A DNA stretch of 64,000 nucleotides from Megascapheus bottae (Eukaryota; Chordata; Mammalia; Rodentia; Geomyidae). The notes beneath the pieces are model-generated. The model searched no databases. It was not told where the DNA came from and was given only the letters and a program-made list of their open reading frames with translations. The stretch lies in assembly GCA_024803745.1 (NCBI GenBank), contig JANJXV010000004.1, positions 57,145,858-57,209,857 on the forward strand, read 5' to 3'. This document shows positions 59,346 through 64,000 of the stretch, piece by piece (positions within the stretch are counted from its first letter, which is position 1; each line of letters begins with the position of its first letter). The translations under genes were made by a program, and so were the position numbers.

Positions 59346-60917
59346 ATGAAAACACAGAACTTCCTATAAGCTTTTAAGATTGGCTTTCTTTTATCAAAGG
59401 AAACATTTTTCCTCATTTTTAGAAGAGTGGAATTTTAAGGTCAGCTGAGCAAGTTAAATATAGTAAGTTGTGGGGAAATTGCTCTTAAAGACTGTCCAAT
59501 AGTGCTAGATGGTCCTTATCTGTGCATCTTGCTCTACTTTTGAGGTGATGGCAAAGAGAGGAGAGTGACATATACACATTGATAACACAAAGATATAACA
59601 ATGAATTTGACTTGCTGTTCACTTTGGTAGAAAGAAGGGGATAAGGAACACTTAAAAAGGCCACAGATTTTAGAAGCTGCTATCTGACTAAGCTGTTGAT
59701 TGCTGTTCTTGGGGATCAGCCCAAATCGACACCTTGAAAAATTCTGAGGTCAAGAAACTTCCAAAAACATTTCTTAAAGTAATACTCTTGGCACCTCATA
59801 GATTCTTTTCACAAATGAATAATTGCTGACAGTAGTTTCTTTGGTTTGAGGACACATTAGTTATATGGACCCCCAGTCAATTGAAGTTAATGTTTGGATA
59901 TGAAAGCAGCCACAGGCCTAGGGTAGGCATTTCCTTTCTGGCTGGATTTGCAACCTGTATTTGAATGTCTTGCTGCATTGGAGGACCTAAGATTCAGTCA
60001 CAGAACGACTTGTGAATAGTTTCCAGCCAGTGGAGAATGAATAGACTTTTGGAAAGAGAGGGAGTGTTGGATAGGTCTTACTGTTCATCACACTTGATTT
60101 TTGTCCCAAAACCCCCCACCACGCTCAAATTATTGTTCAGGAATTCCTCTTCCTCCTTCATTTTTCTGATACTCAGTCAGCATTTCAGTAGGAAATGAAA
60201 TGAACTAAGAAAACATGTGACATTTTAGTAATAAAATCAGGTTTGGGGTTGGATGCATTTACTGGAAAGTTTCCCATTTTTTCTCTTCCTGTTCTTTTTT
60301 TCTTTTTAAGTATTCTCTAAAAAAGATTATCTTGAACAGTAAATGATAATGTCAGGACAAATGAATCATTGATATCAACACTACAACTGAAAGTTTACTA
60401 AATGGAAACAAAGAAGAGAACCTGATTCTCTGCTTTTGGCTTTTGTTAGTTTTAGCTTTCATTACTGCTGCAAGTATTGGGTACTTGGATCTGCTGGTAA
60501 GTTTTAGAAGGATTCTTGAAGTACCAAGTCACATTTCTGGGGATGTTCCACCAGATTAATTTGGGAACTTAAATCTAGAGAATTGATAACTTGCACTTGA
60601 CGTCTTCTTAAAAGTAACATTTTGGGGGTGATTTGCTATGAAATTAAGTATATTGTGAGGCTCTTTGTTCAGTGGGATAAACTCATGTCATTAATGTCTT
60701 ATTATCTTGGTTCTAATGCTAAGGAGATTTGCCCATTCAGACAGAGTCCTGTGTTTTAGGTAACAGATTTCTATTTTGTATTCTCAGACTATATGCTGAA
60801 AGCATTGTATGAAAGCAATTTTCATGAATGTATGAGTTAATTTCAAAGAGGACTCCCCAAACCATAGAAAGTTCTAAAATTTTGAATCCTTGGCTATAAA
60901 TCTGAAGAAGGGATACC

Positions 60918-60918
<1 letters not shown>
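59346..60918. other. Unique sequence
   Basis: About 1.6 kb without recognisable repeats or a gene. Confidence 0.5.

Positions 60919-60964
<46 letters not shown>
60919..60964. repeat. (AC)n
   Basis: About 23 AC units. Confidence 0.95.
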
Positions 60965-60967
<3 letters not shown>

Positions 60968-60996
60968 TTCTGTGGGAAATGTATTCATTCCTTTAG

Positions 60997-61437
60997 TATT
61001 TTTTTATTAAAGAATTTTAACATTGATTTTTACATCAAATTTCAAATGATGTGTTTAACAAACAGGTATTCAAGAAGGGAATCTCTATATACAATCACTG
61101 GAACTTAGATTTTAGAACATAATCAAAATTAGTCTGAGGGTTTGTATGTCATAGATACATAATAATCTATGTAATAAAACATTATGTCTATAGAGTCATA
61201 AGTTTCTATGATTATAGTTGTGTTTTTATTTCCAATACTATATCCATAGTATTGGGTATACAACTTTTGAGTCCCCACTCTTTTACTGTTTGGATCTAAT
61301 AGCCACATATTAAGGATACCATACACCTTTTGTTCCTTTGGTCTTGACTTGTCTCACTCAACATGATTCTCTCTAGATTCATCCACTTCCCTGCAAATAC
61401 CATTATTTTATCTTGTCTGTTGGCTATCTAGAATTCC

Positions 61438-61483
<46 letters not shown>

Positions 61484-62138
61484 ATTTTCTGTATCCATTC
61501 ATGTGCAGTAGGACATCTAGGTTGTTTCCATTGCCTGGCTATTGTGAATAATGCAGGGATAAACATAGCTGAGCAAGTGTCCTTATCATATCTTGGGTTA
61601 TGATGTTCAGGGTAGATGCCCAGAAGTGGTATGGCGGGATCTTAGGGAAGGTCAATTTTCAGTTCTTTAAGAAACCTCCACACTGCTTTCCAGAGTGGCT
61701 GAACTAATTTACAATCCCAGCACCAGTGCAGTAGGGTTCCTTTTTCTCCACAAGCCTGCCAGCATCTGTCATTGTCTGAGTTTGTAATCTTGGCCATTCT
61801 TGTTGGGATAAGGTGGTATCTTAAGGTTGTTTTTATTTGCATTTCCTTTATGACCATGGATGATGAGAATTTTTTCATATGCTTTTCTGCCATTTTAATC
61901 TCTTCTTTTGATAAGTCTCTCTTTAGTTCCCTTACCCATTTAGTGAATGGTTTGTTTGGGTTTGGGGGGATTAGTTTCTTGAGTTCCCTGTACATACTGG
62001 ATATTAAGCATTTGTCTGATGTATTATTGGTAAATATCTTTTCCCAGTTGGTTGGCTGTTTCTCTACTTTTGTGGCTATGCTTTTATCTGTGCAGAAACT
62101 TTTAATTTTTAGGTAGTCCCATTTATCAAGTTTCCTTT
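60997..62138 (-). mobile_element. L1 ORF2 end and 3' UTR
   Basis: Minus-strand L1, 5'-truncated at about 62138. An open frame of 117 codons (61995-61642) is part of ORF2, with the conserved end CGEKGTLLHWCWDCKLVQP. The 3' UTR lies at 60997-61330 and matches the fragment at 283-480. A (TA)n expansion at 61438-61482 interrupts it. Confidence 0.9.
61438..61482. repeat. (TA)n
   Basis: About 22 TA units within the L1. Confidence 0.95.
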
Positions 62139-62684
62139 AGTATTTCTATGGTGTACTACAGAGTAAAATATGATTTTCTTCTGTGGGAGAACTTTTGAAG
62201 ATATAGAAAATGTAAAGCCATCAATGTTTCTTCTTGTGATCTGGTCCCAGACTGGATTGTGGGAAGGTTTGGACTTTGGTCTTAAGCCTTCTTTTTAATT
62301 TTGCCAAGGTATTCCATGTTTATGGCTTAAGTCATGTCCTGTCATGTATTATTTCTCACTTTTTACTCACCTTTTGGCAAAAAATCCCTTATTTTAAGAG
62401 GTACTCATTTGTAGATGCAAGCTTAGTAGTTTTATAGGTTCTTATTTTTGGGTGGAGGTGAGTATAATCCACGGTGGAAGTGTAAATTGGCTGTTTTGAT
62501 CTATTAAACCCCTTCTCTATGAATCAGTGTGAAACTATAGTTGAGAACTGCTGACCACAAATAAACACTGATTTGCTTTTCAACATGAATGTCAGAATAT
62601 TTAATCAAAGATACTGGCCTATAGCAAAGCACAGTCTCCAAATTGCTGAAGAAGTTTGGGGGAAGATAATTCCAGAATTTCATT
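62139..62684. other. Unique sequence
   Basis: Nothing recognised. Confidence 0.5.
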
Positions 62685-62975
62685 TTATATGAGACTTTTC
62701 CTTTTTCTTTCTTTCCTTTTTTTTCAGTTGTGAGGCTTGAACTCAGGGCCTGAGAACTGTCTCTGAGCTCTTTTTCTCAAGGGTAGCACTCTACCACTGG
62801 GAACTACAGCTTCATTTCCCGTTTTCTGGTAGTTAATTGGACATAAAAGTCTCACAGATTTTCCTTCCCTGATTGGCTTTGAACCAGATATCAGATCTCA
62901 GTCCTCAGATCTCAGTCTCCTGAGTAACTAGCATTACATGTGTGCCACTGGTGCCTGTCCTTATATGAAACCTTT
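62685..62975 (-). mobile_element. Class B SINE with duplication
   Basis: Element at 62700-62960 between TTATATGAGACTTTT and TTATATGAAACCTTT. The block ATCTCAGTCCTCAG is partly repeated in the head. Confidence 0.9.
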
Positions 62976-62983
62976 TCTAACAC

Positions 62984-63440
62984 TTCTTTTTTCATATATT
63001 TTTATTGTAATTAATAGAGGGTTACATTATATTCACCAGATAGAAGGTGCATTACTTCACAAAATTGAAACCCTTTCTCATGTCTTGTTCCCCTTTCCCT
63101 CCCCCACTCCCACCCCTCATCTTATTTTTCCCCCTTCTCTATCCTATTTCAAATAACTGAATAAGCATATATACAATATATCAGATAACAAGGTAAAATA
63201 CTGTAACAATATGAGATAACCAAGGGACAGCAAAAGAGATGAGAGATAACATAGTACATTAAGGACAACAATCACTCATTATATGGTTTTGTTTCTATAT
63301 CCTGGAGTTCCTTTCATTTAGCATCATACTATATGGCCTTATGTATCTAGTTTTGTTCTATTGTAAATCTCTGCTAGGAGAGCCCAAGGTTTCTACTGCT
63401 TATGACAAATGAGGGAAACCATTGAGCCTATGTTCTTTTG
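62984..63440 (-). mobile_element. L1 3' UTR
   Basis: Minus-strand tail of the ggttacattatattcacca type, as at 6985, 30325 and 32690, extending to the ORF2 stop region (tgagggaaaccattgagcct on the plus strand). Confidence 0.9.
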
Positions 63441-63454
63441 AATTTGCTTCAAAG

Positions 63455-63672
63455 ATGATGGAGAAGGGGCAGGGAGTTTGGCCTAGTGGTAGAGTGTTTG
63501 CCTAGCGTGCATGGTGATCTGGGTTCAATTCCTCCATTTCACATACATAGAAAAAAAGCCAGAAATGGTGCTGTGGCTCAAGTAGTAGAGCTCTAGCTTT
63601 GAGAAAGCCCAAGGATAGCGCTTAAGCCCTGAGTTCAAGCCCCAGAAACTGGCAAAAAAAATGATGGAGAAG
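63455..63672 (+). mobile_element. Class A SINE with 12-base duplication
   Basis: Element at 63467-63660 between ATGATGGAGAAG at 63455-63466 and 63661-63672. Confidence 0.95.
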
Positions 63673-63869
63673 ATTGAAGTTGTCACATAGGAATTTCTGC
63701 CTAAATCTATCAGTTGTGCCACCCAAAAATATCTGAACAAAGCATTTCATATGACTAGAAGATGCTTCTTTTGTTGGTAGCACGCAATGGAGTCAGCTCG
63801 ATAATATAATTATACCTAAAAGCATTTTTTCTCATTATTCTGAAGGTTATGAAAAATGGGAAGCTGGAA

Positions 63870-63965
63870 AGAGGTGACATTGATCAAGATGCATTGAACT
63901 CATAAACTGGTATGTTGAATTGAAGCTCCTTTGTTCAACTATGTAAAGATAATAAAAGAAGAAAA
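63870..63965 (+). mobile_element. L1 3' end (tentative)
   Basis: gaggtgacattgatcaagat ... gtaaagataataaaagaaga follows the pattern of the tails at 13855-13965 and 17781-17905. It may continue beyond the window. Confidence 0.55.
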
Positions 63966-64000
63966 ATAGGAAGCCAATTTTGAGGTTGAACAAAAGAGAT

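Overview
This window is mammalian nuclear DNA with no intact protein-coding gene that I can support. It is AT-rich, has long microsatellites, and is densely packed with SINEs and L1 fragments. The organism is most likely a rodent of the superfamily Geomyoidea (kangaroo rats, pocket mice, pocket gophers). The main reason is a dimeric SINE with an ID-like, tRNA-Ala-type left half and a second tRNA-like right half, which fits my memory of IDL-Geo, a SINE described as restricted to that superfamily. A second abundant SINE has a 7SL/B1-like head joined to the same right half. I count about 27 of the first kind (called class A here) and about 33 of the second (class B), plus four ID-like remnants and one plain B1.

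Layout. 1-6.3 kb: L1 tails, two SINEs and unique sequence. 6.3-7.3 kb: a cluster of SINEs and an L1 separated by four copies of one target-site sequence. 7.3-12.6 kb: scattered SINEs and unique sequence, with a very small retro-insertion at 11.5 kb. 12.6-21.5 kb: several old L1 bodies riddled with younger SINEs. 21.5-34 kb: mixed; it contains a broken TNFAIP8-like retrocopy (24.3-25.0 kb), an inverted L1 (30.75-31.73 kb) and an L1 with a double tail (32.6-33.3 kb). 34-46.5 kb: mostly unique DNA with SINEs and a few MIRs. 46.5-51 kb: an old L1 and SINEs. 51.15-52.0 kb: a processed folate-receptor (FOLR1-like) pseudogene. 53-57 kb: an old plus-strand L1 carrying a long TTC/TCC tract and many insertions. 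57.8-63.9 kb: further minus-strand L1s and SINEs.

There is no gene pathway to describe. The two recognisable coding-derived segments are both dead retrocopies: each lacks introns at places where I would look for them or is interrupted, and each has lost its reading frame. They were most likely made by the same L1 machinery whose remains fill the window. The most informative content is the insertion record itself: perfect target-site duplications, nested insertions, candidate 3' transductions, one 5' inversion, and a right-half module shared by two SINE families. Family names come from reading the sequence and from memory; no database search was run.
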